DNA of 64,000 nucleotides from CBDCGS01 sp965216915 (GCA_965216915.1 CBDCGS010000011.1:186001-250000), one strand, 5' to 3'. Positions 48,446-57,231 are shown, numbered from the stretch's first letter. Notes: generated by a model from the letters alone, not told the origin. Made by a program: numbers and translations.

Positions 48446-50419
48446 ATGACCGATCCCACGCGCGCGATCCGTCTTTACGGCACCGAGGCGCCAACGCCGG
48501 AGGTGCGCGCGGTGCGCGCAGGCGGCCTCTCGGCCGAGCTCGAAGCCGGAAAGCTGCGTTATGTGCGCCGGGGCGGGCACGAGGCATTGCGCGGCCTCGC
48601 CTTCGTGGTCCGTGGCCCTGGCTGGGAGACCTTCGCGCCCACGCTCACGAACCTTTCGGTCGAGGAATCGGGCGGTGGCTTTCGCATTGGCTACGACGCG
48701 CGGATCGAGGCGGCCTGCGGCACCCTGACCTTCCGCGCCGAGATCGAAGCGGTCGACGAGAGCGGCTTGCGCTTTTCGATCGAGGGCGCGGCGGAAACCG
48801 CGTTCGAGACCGGCCGCACGGGCTTTGTGGTGCTGCATCCCGTGGAGGGCGTGGCCGGTGCACCATGCCGGATCGACCACACCGACGGCACGCACGAAGA
48901 TACCGTGTTTCCCGACCTCGTGATGCCACTACAGCCCTTTTTCGACATTCGCGCGATGCGGCACCAGGTCGCCCCCGGCCTCTGGCTCACCTGCCACCTC
49001 GATGGCGCCGACCCCTGGGAGACGGAAGACCAGCGCAATTGGACCGATGCCTCCTACAAGACCTACTTTCGGCCGCTCGCCCTCCCCTTCCCCTATACGC
49101 TCGCGGCCGGCGAGCGGTTTTCGCAAACCGCCGAGCTCCGCTTCGAGGGTGCGCCGCCGGCGTCGGGGCCGACGGCGGGCGGCGACGCGATCGCGGTGCG
49201 CGTCGACGGGCCGACGGGTGCCACGATGCCGCTGGTCGGCCTCGGCGTGCAGGCAAGCCATGCCAATGACGGCCTCGACGATCTCGATCTGATCCGCCCG
49301 CTCGGCGCGCATTATCTCGTTTGCCAATTCAATCCGAGCGCCGGCCACGGCGCGGCCGAGCTTGCCGGCTACCGCGACCTCGCGGCGGCGCTTGGGCTCG
49401 ACGTCACGCTCGAAATCGTCGTCCCGTGCGAGCGGCCGGTCGCCGACGAGATTGCCGAGGCAGCGGCTGCTGTCGGCGCGGCGGGGCTCACGCCGGCCTC
49501 GGTGATCGTCGAGCAAAAACGCCTCCTCTATTTCACGCTGGAGACGATCGAGGCACTCGGCATACCAAGCTTCGAGGAAACTTATGCCGCCGCGCGCGCG
49601 GCCTTTCCCGGTGTGCGCCTCGGCGGCGGCGTACTCACGAACTTCACCGAGCTCAACCGCAACCACCCCGATCCGGCGCTCTTCGACTATCTGACCCACA
49701 ACACCTGCGCGGTGGTGCACGAGCCCGACGACCGGTCCGTGATGGAGACGCTGCAGTCCCTGCCCTCGATCGTCGCCACCGCGAAATCGTTCGCGGGCGG
49801 CAAGCCCTATCGCCTCGGGCCAAGCGCGATCGGCATGCGCTTCAACCCGTATGGCCCGAGCACGCACGACAATCAGGACAATGGCCGGCACTCGTTCAAC
49901 CAGCAGGACCCGCGCCAGCGCAGTCTCCTTGGCGCGGCGTTCACGCTTGGCTACATGGCGCGCGTCGCGCCGCTCGGCATCGAGGCGATCGCCCTCGGCA
50001 TGCCCGCCGGAGAGCTTGGCGCGGTGTACCGCAAGATGGGCCACGAGCAGCCATGGTTCGACACGCTCGCCGGCCCGGCCGTGTTTCCGCTCTATCACAT
50101 CGTCGCGGGGATGGCGCAGGCATCGGGCGCGGCCCTGCGGACCGCCGAAAGCGACGACCCGACGCGCGTGCTGGCCCTCGCGCACGAGGTCGCGGGCGGC
50201 GGGACGCGGCTCTGGCTTGCGAACCTGACCCCATCGCCGCAGCGCGTCGAGGTGGCCGGCGTGCCGTCGGAAGCGATGATCGGCGGCCTCGATGAGGACA
50301 AGTTCGTTGCAGCGACCACCGACCCCCTTGCCTTCCAAGCCGCCGAGGGGCAGACGGGCGATCCGCGCCAAATCTCGCTGAAGCCCTTCGGCATCGCTCG
50401 GATCACCACCGACGGATAA
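48446..50419 (+). CDS. D-apionate lactonase-like protein
   Basis: A 657-aa protein with the layout of ApnL-type lactonases: an N-terminal beta-rich domain (to about residue 220) containing FVVLHPVEGVAGAPCRI, PLQPFFDIRAMRHQV and DQRNWTDASYKTYFRPLALP, and a C-terminal glycosidase-like barrel with HALNQ-type motifs such as FNPYGPSTHDNQDNGRHSFN and DPRQRSLLGAAFTLGYM. ApnL opens D-apionolactone to D-apionate during apiose catabolism. The match is by remembered family features, so the substrate is uncertain. GAGGGAGGG precedes ATG. The preceding dehydrogenase could produce its lactone substrate. Confidence 0.72.
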   Translation: MTDPTRAIRLYGTEAPTPEVRAVRAGGLSAELEAGKLRYVRRGGHEALRGLAFVVRGPGWETFAPTLTNLSVEESGGGFRIGYDARIEAACGTLTFRAEIEAVDESGLRFSIEGAAETAFETGRTGFVVLHPVEGVAGAPCRIDHTDGTHEDTVFPDLVMPLQPFFDIRAMRHQVAPGLWLTCHLDGADPWETEDQRNWTDASYKTYFRPLALPFPYTLAAGERFSQTAELRFEGAPPASGPTAGGDAIAVRVDGPTGATMPLVGLGVQASHANDGLDDLDLIRPLGAHYLVCQFNPSAGHGAAELAGYRDLAAALGLDVTLEIVVPCERPVADEIAEAAAAVGAAGLTPASVIVEQKRLLYFTLETIEALGIPSFEETYAAARAAFPGVRLGGGVLTNFTELNRNHPDPALFDYLTHNTCAVVHEPDDRSVMETLQSLPSIVATAKSFAGGKPYRLGPSAIGMRFNPYGPSTHDNQDNGRHSFNQQDPRQRSLLGAAFTLGYMARVAPLGIEAIALGMPAGELGAVYRKMGHEQPWFDTLAGPAVFPLYHIVAGMAQASGAALRTAESDDPTRVLALAHEVAGGGTRLWLANLTPSPQRVEVAGVPSEAMIGGLDEDKFVAATTDPLAFQAAEGQTGDPRQISLKPFGIARITTDG

Positions 50420-50457
50420 GCACGCATCACGGCAATCAAAACGAGGAGCGCGACGCC

Positions 50458-51258
50458 ATGGCAGAAGCCACACTCAAGAGCATGACGCAGCACAGCCGAC
50501 TCAAGGTCGGCACGTTTCTCGTGGAGTTCTCGACACCGGGGATCGGACAGATTCTCAAGGCCGCAGGCTGCGAATTTGTGCTGCTCGACATGGAGCATTC
50601 GGGATTCGGCTTCGACACCATCAAGCAAATGCTGCGCTACATGCAGGCAGCCGACATGCCAACGATCGTGCGTGTGCCCTCGCGCGAGTACCACCACGCC
50701 GCCCGCGCGATGGACATGGGCGCGGAGGGCATCATGCTGCCGATGATCGGGTCGGCCAGCGTCGCCAAGGAGCTGCTCGGCTACATCAAGTACGCCCCGC
50801 GCGGCGAGCGTGGCGTTGCGCTACAGATCGCGCATGATCGTTATGCCCCGGGTCCCGTGCTCAAGAAGCTCCGCGATGCCAATCGACGAAGCACGTTCTT
50901 CGCCCTGATCGAGACCGCCGAGGGCGTGGAGAACGCCTTCGAGATTGCCGCGCTCAAAGATGTCGACGCGCTCTGGATCGGCCATTTCGACCTCAGCGTC
51001 TCGATGGGGATCGCGGGCCAGTTCGATCACCCCGATTTCTTGGCGGCGGTCGATCGCGTCACGAAGGCCGCGAAGAAACACAAGAAGGCGCTGGGCCGTT
51101 TGGTGCCGAACGTCGACGCCGGCGCGACACTCTTCAAGCAAGGCTTCGATTTCATTTGCTATTCGGGCGACGTTTGGCTGTTGCAGCAGGCGATGAGCGC
51201 CGGCGCGGAAGGGCTTCGTGCGCGCTGCAAGGGCGGGCGACCGCGCAAGAGGAGCTGA
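50458..51258 (+). CDS. HpcH/HpaI family aldolase
   Basis: A 266-aa class II (metal-dependent) pyruvate/2-keto acid aldolase: VGTFLVEFSTPGIGQILKAAG, the metal-site EFVLLDMEHSGFG, VRVPSREYHHAARAMDMGAEGIMLPMIGSA, ALIETAEGVENAFEIAAL (Glu ligand) and ALWIGHFDLSVSMG (Asp ligand). It cleaves a 2-keto-4-hydroxy acid to pyruvate and an aldehyde. Only 3 bp separate it from the hydroxyacid dehydrogenase, and 38 bp from the lactonase, so the three form an operon for a sugar acid. Confidence 0.92.
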   Translation: MAEATLKSMTQHSRLKVGTFLVEFSTPGIGQILKAAGCEFVLLDMEHSGFGFDTIKQMLRYMQAADMPTIVRVPSREYHHAARAMDMGAEGIMLPMIGSASVAKELLGYIKYAPRGERGVALQIAHDRYAPGPVLKKLRDANRRSTFFALIETAEGVENAFEIAALKDVDALWIGHFDLSVSMGIAGQFDHPDFLAAVDRVTKAAKKHKKALGRLVPNVDAGATLFKQGFDFICYSGDVWLLQQAMSAGAEGLRARCKGGRPRKRS

Positions 51259-51261
51259 CCC

Positions 51262-52314
51262 ATGGCAGACAAATTCCGTGTCGCGCTGTCGAGCGATTTC
51301 CTGCAGTCGGACGGCAAACCAGCGTTTCCCATGTTCGACCGGAGCCCCCTCGATGACGATCCCGACATCGAATGGCGTTATCTCGAGAACCGTGACGGCC
51401 CTGTCGATGCGGAAGAGCTTGCGGACCACGATGCGCTCATCCTGCTTGCCCAGCGCTTCGACCGTGTGAGCGTGCCGGCGGATGGCCGCTTGGCGTTGGT
51501 GGCGCGTTTCGGCGTCGGCTACGATTCGGTGGACGTTCAGGCGTGCACCGACAACGGGATCGCGCTCACGATCACGCCCAACGGGGTGCGCCGCCCCGTC
51601 GCGGTCTCCATCATCACGCTGATGCTCGCCGTCACCGGCAAGCTCTTGATCAAGGACCGGCTGACCCGGCAGGGGCCCGACGGCTTCGCCCAGAAGATCC
51701 ACCATATGGGCGTCGGCATCGTCGGCAAGACCCTGGGCTCGGTCGGCATCGGCAACATCGGCGCCGAGATGTTCCGCCTCGCCAAGCCCTTCGACATGGA
51801 TTTCATCGCCTGCGACCCCTATGCCGAGGAGGCGACGGCGGCCGAGCTCGGCGTGCGCTTGGTGGACATGGAGACACTCTGCCGCGAATCGGACATTCTC
51901 GCCGTCAATTGCCTCTACAACGACGAGACCCACCACATCGTCAACGCCGAGCGGATCGCGCTCATGAAACCAACCGCCTACCTGATCAACACCTCGCGCG
52001 GCGGAACCGTGGACCAAAAAGCGCTCACCGCGGCACTCCAAGAGGAGCGCATCGCGGGTGCCGGGCTCGATGTCGTCGACCCCGAGCCGCCGGAGCCCGA
52101 TGACCCCATCCTCACCCTCGGCAATGTGGTGTTTGGCCCGCACGCGCTCTGCTGGACCGACCAGTGCTTCGCCGGGATCGGCGCGGATGACATCAACGCC
52201 GCCTCCGCCGTGAAGCGCGGCGAGCAGCCGGACGGGGTGGTCAACCGCGAGATCCTCGAGAACGCTGCGTGGCGCGCCAAGCTCGAGCGTTATGGCGCAC
52301 AGTTCGGGCGCTAG
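51262..52314 (+). CDS. D-isomer-specific 2-hydroxyacid dehydrogenase
   Basis: A 350-aa NAD(P)-dependent dehydrogenase. NAD-binding VGKTLGSVGIGNIGAEMFRL has the G-x-G-x-x-G motif (about residues 161-166). Catalytic Arg in LINTSRGGTVDQKAL, Glu in AGLDVVDPEPP and His in VVFGPHALCWT are present. It reduces or oxidises a 2-hydroxy acid such as the product of the preceding aldolase. The ATG follows GAGGAG. Confidence 0.92.
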   Translation: MADKFRVALSSDFLQSDGKPAFPMFDRSPLDDDPDIEWRYLENRDGPVDAEELADHDALILLAQRFDRVSVPADGRLALVARFGVGYDSVDVQACTDNGIALTITPNGVRRPVAVSIITLMLAVTGKLLIKDRLTRQGPDGFAQKIHHMGVGIVGKTLGSVGIGNIGAEMFRLAKPFDMDFIACDPYAEEATAAELGVRLVDMETLCRESDILAVNCLYNDETHHIVNAERIALMKPTAYLINTSRGGTVDQKALTAALQEERIAGAGLDVVDPEPPEPDDPILTLGNVVFGPHALCWTDQCFAGIGADDINAASAVKRGEQPDGVVNREILENAAWRAKLERYGAQFGR

Positions 52315-52338
52315 CGGACGACGGGTCGCTCGGGCGTG

Positions 52339-53496
52339 ATGGAGGGCTTCAACTTCCCGCCGCCCACGCTGCCGTGCGGGGCGGAGGCGCTGCGCGCGGA
52401 GGTGCGCGCGTTCGCCGCCCGCGTCCGCGCCGAGGACGGCTGGCCGCCGAACTCCGACTTCGGCGCCAGGTTCTCGCCCGAGTTCAGCCGCAAGCTCGGC
52501 GCGCAAGGCTGGATCGGCATGACCTGGCCCAGCGCCTACGGCGGTCACGAGCGGAGCGCGCTGGAGCGCTACGTCGTGATCGAGGAGCTGCTTGCGGCCG
52601 GCGCGCCCGTCTTCGCCCACTGGATCGCCGACCGGCAGAGCGGCCCGCTCCTCATGCGCTATGGCTCCGAGACGCAGTGCCGCGCCATTCTGCCGCGCAT
52701 CGTCGCCGGCGAATGCTACTTCGCGATCGGCATGAGCGAGCCGGATTCGGGCTCCGACCTCGCTTCGGTGCGCACGCGCGCCGAGCACACCGCGGACGGC
52801 TGGCGCATCAACGGCACCAAGGTATGGACCAGCAACGCCCATCGCTGCGACTACATGATCGCCCTCTGCCGCACGGGCCCCGCCGGGGATGACCGGCATG
52901 GCGGGCTCAGCCAGTTCCTGATCGACCTGAAGAACGACGGCTTGACGATCAACCCGATCATCAACATCGCGGGCTCCCACGAGTTCAACGAGGTGGTGTT
53001 CGTGGATGTCGAGATCCCGGCCGACCGGCTGATCGGCGACGAGGGGGGCGGCTGGACCCAGGTCACGAGCGAGCTCGCGCTCGAGCGCAGCGGGCCCGAG
53101 CGGTTCCTGAGCACGTTTCACCTGCTGAAGGCGCTCGTCGATGCGGGCGGTCCCAACCCCGATGTGCGGCTCGCCCAGACGATCGGCCGGCTCACCGCCA
53201 ACCTCTGGGCGCTCAGGCGCATGTCGCTTTCGGTCGCGGGCATGCTCGACGCGGGCGAGCTTCCCGATGTCGAGGCGGCGATCGTGAAGGACATGGGCAA
53301 CCGCTTCGAGCGCGAGGTGATGGAGGCGATCCGCCTCGCCGTCCCGCTCGAGCCGACGCGCGCGGGCGATGCCAATGCGCCGACCGTCGCCAACCAGCTC
53401 GCCACCGCGCTCCTCTACCTTCCGTCCTACACGCTGCGCGGCGGCACGACGGAGATCATGCGCGGCATCATCGCACGGGGGCTCGGGCTCCGATGA
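52339..53496 (+). CDS. Acyl-CoA dehydrogenase (catalytic type)
   Basis: A 385-aa FAD-dependent acyl-CoA dehydrogenase: WIGMTWPSAYGGHERS, FAIGMSEPDSGSDLASVRTRAE (FAD loop), TKVWTSNAHRCDYMIAL, ELALERSGPERFL and the C-terminal LRGGTTEIMRGIIARGLGL. It introduces a C2-C3 double bond in an acyl-CoA. The next gene, overlapping by 4 bp (ATGA), is a second, shorter acyl-CoA dehydrogenase-like protein, a pairing seen in the heteromeric enzymes of steroid side-chain degradation. Confidence 0.92.
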   Translation: MEGFNFPPPTLPCGAEALRAEVRAFAARVRAEDGWPPNSDFGARFSPEFSRKLGAQGWIGMTWPSAYGGHERSALERYVVIEELLAAGAPVFAHWIADRQSGPLLMRYGSETQCRAILPRIVAGECYFAIGMSEPDSGSDLASVRTRAEHTADGWRINGTKVWTSNAHRCDYMIALCRTGPAGDDRHGGLSQFLIDLKNDGLTINPIINIAGSHEFNEVVFVDVEIPADRLIGDEGGGWTQVTSELALERSGPERFLSTFHLLKALVDAGGPNPDVRLAQTIGRLTANLWALRRMSLSVAGMLDAGELPDVEAAIVKDMGNRFEREVMEAIRLAVPLEPTRAGDANAPTVANQLATALLYLPSYTLRGGTTEIMRGIIARGLGLR

Positions 53497-54476
53497 GCGA
53501 CACCGCGCGCCTGCTCGCCGATGCCGCGGACCGCCTGTTCGGCGAGCATGCCGAGGCGGCGCGCGCGGCCGCTGCGAACGGCGACTGGCCCGAAGACGCG
53601 TGGCGCGCGTTCGAAACGGCTGGACTGGCGCAGGCGCTGCTGCCGGAGGATGCGGGCGGTGCAGATTTGGTCGGCGGGCTCGAGGTGCTTCGCGCCGCCG
53701 GACGCCACGCCGTCCCACTGCCGACCGCGGAGACGCTCCTGGCGCACCGCCTCCTGGCGCAGGCCGCCATTCCCGCGCCGCCCGGACCGCTGACGTTGGC
53801 GTTGGCCGATCCGGAGGCGCATGGCGCGCGCGCTCGCGTGCCATGGGCGCGAAACGCCGATGCGCTCGTGGTGGTTGATGAGGCGGGCATCGCGCTTGTT
53901 CCGTTGGCCGGCGCATCGATTTCGCCGGCTGACAACGTCGCGGGCGAGCCGCGCGACCGCGTCGACCTCGACGGCCGCCCCGCGGATCGGCGCGCCCTGC
54001 CGGAGGCCCTCGACGTCGCCGCCGTGCGCCGCCTCGCCGCGCTCGGCCGCGCGGCGCAGCTTCGCGGCGCGCTCGAGCGAGTGCTCGCGATGACCGTGCA
54101 GTACGCCAATGAGCGCAAGCAATTCGGGCGCGCGATCGCGCGTTTCCAGGCGATCCAGCATCACCTCGCGACCATCGCGGGACATGTCGCGGCGAGCGGC
54201 GCGGCCGTCGATGCCGCAGCGGAAAGCGGCGACCCGCTGGCGCTCGCGGCGGCGAAGGCGCGCGCGAGTGAAGCCGCGGGTGAGGTGGCAGCGCTGGCCC
54301 ACCAGGTGCACGGCGCCATCGGCTTCACCGAGGAGCACACGCTTCACCATTGGACCAAACGCCTGTGGGCCTGGCGGGAGGAATATGGCAACGAGGCCCA
54401 TTGGTGGGCCGAGATTGGTCGTGGCAGGGCCGTTGCGGGTGGCGACGCGCTCTGGCCCTCGATCGTGACCGCCTGA
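53493..54476 (+). CDS. Acyl-CoA dehydrogenase-like partner subunit
   Basis: A 327-aa shorter acyl-CoA dehydrogenase homologue. It retains the C-terminal helices (AMTVQYANERKQFGRAIARFQAIQHHLATIAGHV; AALAHQVHGAIGFTEEHTLHHWTKRLWAW) but the middle beta-domain is short and diverged. In alpha2beta2 acyl-CoA dehydrogenases such as the FadE28-FadE29 type, one subunit is of this reduced form. ATGA overlap with the preceding gene supports a stoichiometric complex. Confidence 0.88.
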   Translation: MSDTARLLADAADRLFGEHAEAARAAAANGDWPEDAWRAFETAGLAQALLPEDAGGADLVGGLEVLRAAGRHAVPLPTAETLLAHRLLAQAAIPAPPGPLTLALADPEAHGARARVPWARNADALVVVDEAGIALVPLAGASISPADNVAGEPRDRVDLDGRPADRRALPEALDVAAVRRLAALGRAAQLRGALERVLAMTVQYANERKQFGRAIARFQAIQHHLATIAGHVAASGAAVDAAAESGDPLALAAAKARASEAAGEVAALAHQVHGAIGFTEEHTLHHWTKRLWAWREEYGNEAHWWAEIGRGRAVAGGDALWPSIVTA

Positions 54477-54513
54477 GCGCGCCACACGCTGTTGAACGAG
54501 GGAGCGAGCGCCC

Positions 54514-55305
54514 ATGGCACCAGACATCCTGCTCGACGTTGCCGACAAGATCGCGACGATCACGCTCAACCGCCCCGAGCGGCGCAACGCCTTCACCCTC
54601 GCCATGATCGACGCCTGGGCCGACGCCCTCGAGGACTGCCGCGCGCGATCGGATGTTCATGCCGTGGTCGTCACGGGCGCGGGCAAGGCCTTCTGTAGCG
54701 GCGGCGACATTTCCGAGCTGATGCAGGCCCGTCAAGATCTCGGGCCGGTCGACCGCAAGGCCGAAATCGCGGAGCATGTGCACCGCATCCCGCGTGTGCT
54801 CGACCAGATGGACAAGCCGCTGATCGCCGCGGTGAATGGCGCTGCGATCGGGGCCGGGCTGGACCTTGCGCTCATGGCGGACATTCGGTTCGCGGCCACG
54901 TCCGCCCGCTTCGGCGAGACCTACGTCAAGGTCGGGCTCGCGCCGGGTGCTTGCGGCGCGCATTTTCTGCCGCGCATCGTCGGCACGGCGCGCGCGCTCG
55001 AGCTTCTTTGGACGGGCGACCTCATCGAGGCCGCGGAAGCCGCGCAGATCGGGCTTGTCAACCGCGTCTGGCCCGATGACGAGCTGATCCCGCAAACCAT
55101 GGATTTCGCGGGCCGGCTCGCGACGGGGCCGAGCCAAGCCATCCGCGGCATCAAGCGGCTCGTGCGGGAGGGCCTGCGCGCAGACATGCCAACCAGCCTC
55201 GAGCTCGCATCGTCGCTCTATGGCGTGTTGTCGGCCACCGACGACCATCGCGAGGCCGTGGACGCTTTCCTCGAAAAGCGCGCACCCCGCTTTGCCGGAA
55301 CCTAG
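54514..55305 (+). CDS. Enoyl-CoA hydratase/isomerase family protein
   Basis: A 263-aa crotonase-fold protein: ATITLNRPERRNAFTLAMIDA, AFCSGGDISEL (oxyanion hole), PLIAAVNGAAIGAGLDLALMADIRFAA and GLAPGACGAHFLPRIVG (first catalytic Glu is replaced by Ala-Cys here; the second region GAHFL retains no Glu). So hydratase activity is uncertain and another crotonase reaction is possible. RBS GAGGGAG is 13 bp upstream. Its TAG stop is the first part of repeat copy C. It likely acts with the two acyl-CoA dehydrogenases. Confidence 0.9.
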   Translation: MAPDILLDVADKIATITLNRPERRNAFTLAMIDAWADALEDCRARSDVHAVVVTGAGKAFCSGGDISELMQARQDLGPVDRKAEIAEHVHRIPRVLDQMDKPLIAAVNGAAIGAGLDLALMADIRFAATSARFGETYVKVGLAPGACGAHFLPRIVGTARALELLWTGDLIEAAEAAQIGLVNRVWPDDELIPQTMDFAGRLATGPSQAIRGIKRLVREGLRADMPTSLELASSLYGVLSATDDHREAVDAFLEKRAPRFAGT

Positions 55306-55405
55306 CGCATGTCACGTTCACGCATGCTCATGCGAATGCTCTCTCTCATTGGAATTGACGCAAATGCGTCGTCGCAGGTGATGCCACCTGCTCGGGATTT
55401 GCTCT
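55304..55405 (+). repeat. Structured ~100-bp dispersed repeat, copy C
   Basis: Same orientation as copy A. It starts AGCGCATGTCACGTTCACGC, contains the core CATTGGAATTGACGCAAATG, hairpins GACGCA-AA-TGCGTC and CAGGTG-ATGC-CACCTG, and ends GGGATTTGCTCTAG. Its left end is the stop codon of the enoyl-CoA hydratase; its right end abuts the likely TTG start of the next gene, so that gene has no independent leader. Confidence 0.85.
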
Positions 55406-55409
55406 AGCC

Positions 55410-56378
55410 TTGGCCGATCCCACGCCTCCCACCCGCGCAGAGATCGAAGGCGCGCGCGCCGCGCTCGGCGCGCTCATCGTTGAGACGCCGGTGCAGCGCT
55501 GGATCAGCGCGCGCCACGGCTCCGAGGTGCACCTCAAGCTCGAGCTGTTTCAGCGCACCGGCACCTTCAAGGCGCGCGGCGCGCTGCTCAACGCCTTTGC
55601 GCTCGATGACCACGCCCGCGCGCGCGGCGTCACGGCCGTCAGCGCCGGCAATCATGCGATCGCCGTCGCCTTTGCCGCGAAGCAGACGGGAACACACGCC
55701 AAGCTCGTCATGATGGAAAGCGCAAACCCCTTTCGGGTCGCCCAATGCCGGCACTATGGGGCGGCGATCGTGCAGACGCCGGACGTCCACACCGCCTTCC
55801 AAACCGCGAGCGCGATCGAGGCCGACGAAGGGCGGACCTTTGTTCATCCCTTCGAGGGGCGCGAGACCGTGCTCGGCACGGCGACCGTGGGGCTCGAGCT
55901 CGCGACACAAACGCCGGATCTTGATGCCGTCATCGTGCCGATCGGCGGCGGCGGGCTCTGCGCGGGCGTCGCGACGGCGATGAAGCTCGCCCAGCCGCGT
56001 TGCCAGGTGATCGGCGTGGAGCCGCGGGGCGCCGACACCATGCACAGAAGCTTCGCCGCCGGCGCGCCGCAAGCGATCGAGGCGGTGCGCACGATCGCCG
56101 ACAGCCTCGGCGCGCCCTTCGCGCTGCCCTACTCGTTCGGCCTTTGCCGGCGCTTCGTCGACGACCTGGTGCTGATCGACGACGACGACATGCGGCGCGC
56201 CATGGGCGTGCTGTTCGCCGAAATGAAGCTTGCTGTGGAACCCGCGGGCGCGGCGGCCACCGCCGCGCTGCTCGGCCCCCTCAAGGAGCGGCTGCGTGGC
56301 AAACGGGTCGCGGTCATCGTCTGCGGTGCCAACATCGATCTCGCGACGTTCGTATCGCAGGCGATTTTCGAGAGATAA
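55410..56378 (+). CDS. Threonine dehydratase-like PLP enzyme
   Basis: A 322-aa fold-type II PLP enzyme of the threonine/serine dehydratase-racemase group. PLP lysine in GTFKARGAL (about residue 53), phosphate-binding loop IGGGGLCAG at about 177, and AGNHAIAVAFA. No separate regulatory ACT domain is present, so it resembles catabolic dehydratases. The start is a TTG that directly follows repeat copy C, without a visible ribosome binding site; this leaves the first residues uncertain. It converges on the metallo-beta-lactamase gene. Confidence 0.88.
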   Translation: MADPTPPTRAEIEGARAALGALIVETPVQRWISARHGSEVHLKLELFQRTGTFKARGALLNAFALDDHARARGVTAVSAGNHAIAVAFAAKQTGTHAKLVMMESANPFRVAQCRHYGAAIVQTPDVHTAFQTASAIEADEGRTFVHPFEGRETVLGTATVGLELATQTPDLDAVIVPIGGGGLCAGVATAMKLAQPRCQVIGVEPRGADTMHRSFAAGAPQAIEAVRTIADSLGAPFALPYSFGLCRRFVDDLVLIDDDDMRRAMGVLFAEMKLAVEPAGAAATAALLGPLKERLRGKRVAVIVCGANIDLATFVSQAIFER

Positions 56379-56394
56379 CGGCAGACTCGCCCGC

Positions 56395-57186
56395 CTACCA
56401 GGTGTTGCGCAGCTCGCGCAGCTTTAGGAACACCGTCTTCGCGTCCGGCTCGTCGGGCAGATCGGGGAAGGCCTCTCTCAGCCGCGCGATCACGGTCGGG
56501 CTGTGCAGGCGGAAGAAGGTGTTGATCTCCTTCTCGAGCGCGAGCGTGGAGACCATGGCGCGGTTCGGGTCCTGGTCGGACACATCGGCCAAGAGCGACG
56601 CGGCGCGGGCGTTGTCTGGCTCGCGGTCGAGCGTGAACTCGAGATTGTTCGCGATGTAGTCGTGACCGGGATAGATCCGCGTCGCGTCGGGAAGCCCGGC
56701 GAGTTGGCTTGCGAACGTCTCGTAGAGCTCGTTGGGGTGGCCGCCATTGTGGCAGTTGCCCGCGCCCGCGTTGAACAGCGTGTCGCCGCAAAAAAGCGCG
56801 GGCGTGTCGGTGCGCGAGAGGAGGCAGACGTGGCTCATGGTGTGCCCGGGCGTATCGAGCGCCTCGAGCTCGACCGTGCGGCCGATCTTGATCACGTCGC
56901 CCGCCGCGAGCCCGCGATCCATGTTGGGGATCTTGTCCTTCGCGTTGGCGTGCGCGATCAGCGTCGCGCCCGTCGCCTTCATCATCGCGGCATTACCGCC
57001 GGTGTGGTCGCCATGCTCGTGGGTGTTGAGGATTTGGGTGATCGTCCAGCCCTTCGACTCCGCGCCGGCGAGGCACTTCTTGTGGTCGAGCGGGTCGACC
57101 GCGAGCGCCTCCCCTGTTTCAGGGCACGCGATCAGATAGTTGAAATTGCGGTACGCGTTCGCGGTCCAAATTTGCTCGACGATCAT
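56395..57186 (-). CDS. MBL-fold hydrolase, glyoxalase II-like
   Basis: A 263-aa metallo-beta-lactamase-fold hydrolase: the binuclear-metal motif NTHEHGDHTGGN (H-x-H-x-D-H) at about residues 52-63, later His in DTPGHTMSHVCLL and GDTLFNAGAGNC (Asp ligand), and the C-terminal PGHDYIANNLEFTL. It matches hydroxyacylglutathione hydrolase (GloB), which finishes methylglyoxal detoxification, although the C-terminal helical domain is the right length. A GloA-like gene is 36 kb away. ATG start has no strong ribosome binding site (AAAAGG upstream). Confidence 0.9.
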   Translation of the reverse strand: MIVEQIWTANAYRNFNYLIACPETGEALAVDPLDHKKCLAGAESKGWTITQILNTHEHGDHTGGNAAMMKATGATLIAHANAKDKIPNMDRGLAAGDVIKIGRTVELEALDTPGHTMSHVCLLSRTDTPALFCGDTLFNAGAGNCHNGGHPNELYETFASQLAGLPDATRIYPGHDYIANNLEFTLDREPDNARAASLLADVSDQDPNRAMVSTLALEKEINTFFRLHSPTVIARLREAFPDLPDEPDAKTVFLKLRELRNTW

Positions 57187-57207
57187 GCCCTTTTCCTTTT
57201 CGTCTCC

Positions 57208-57231
57208 CGGCCGTCATCACCCGGACGGCCG
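57208..57231. terminator. 8-bp inverted repeat between two minus-strand genes
   Basis: CGGCCGTC and GACGGCCG flank an 8-base loop, in the 52-bp gap after the enoyl-CoA hydratase stop and before the glyoxalase II-like start. On the minus strand it is followed by GGGAGACGAAAAGG, not a T run. It may attenuate read-through. Confidence 0.4.

Noticed and set aside
50821..53916. Very long minus-strand open frame over the aldolase, dehydrogenase and acyl-CoA dehydrogenase genes
   Set aside because: Antisense to four well-supported genes and rich in Arg/His/Asp, as expected for a GC-rich shadow frame; no domain recognised.
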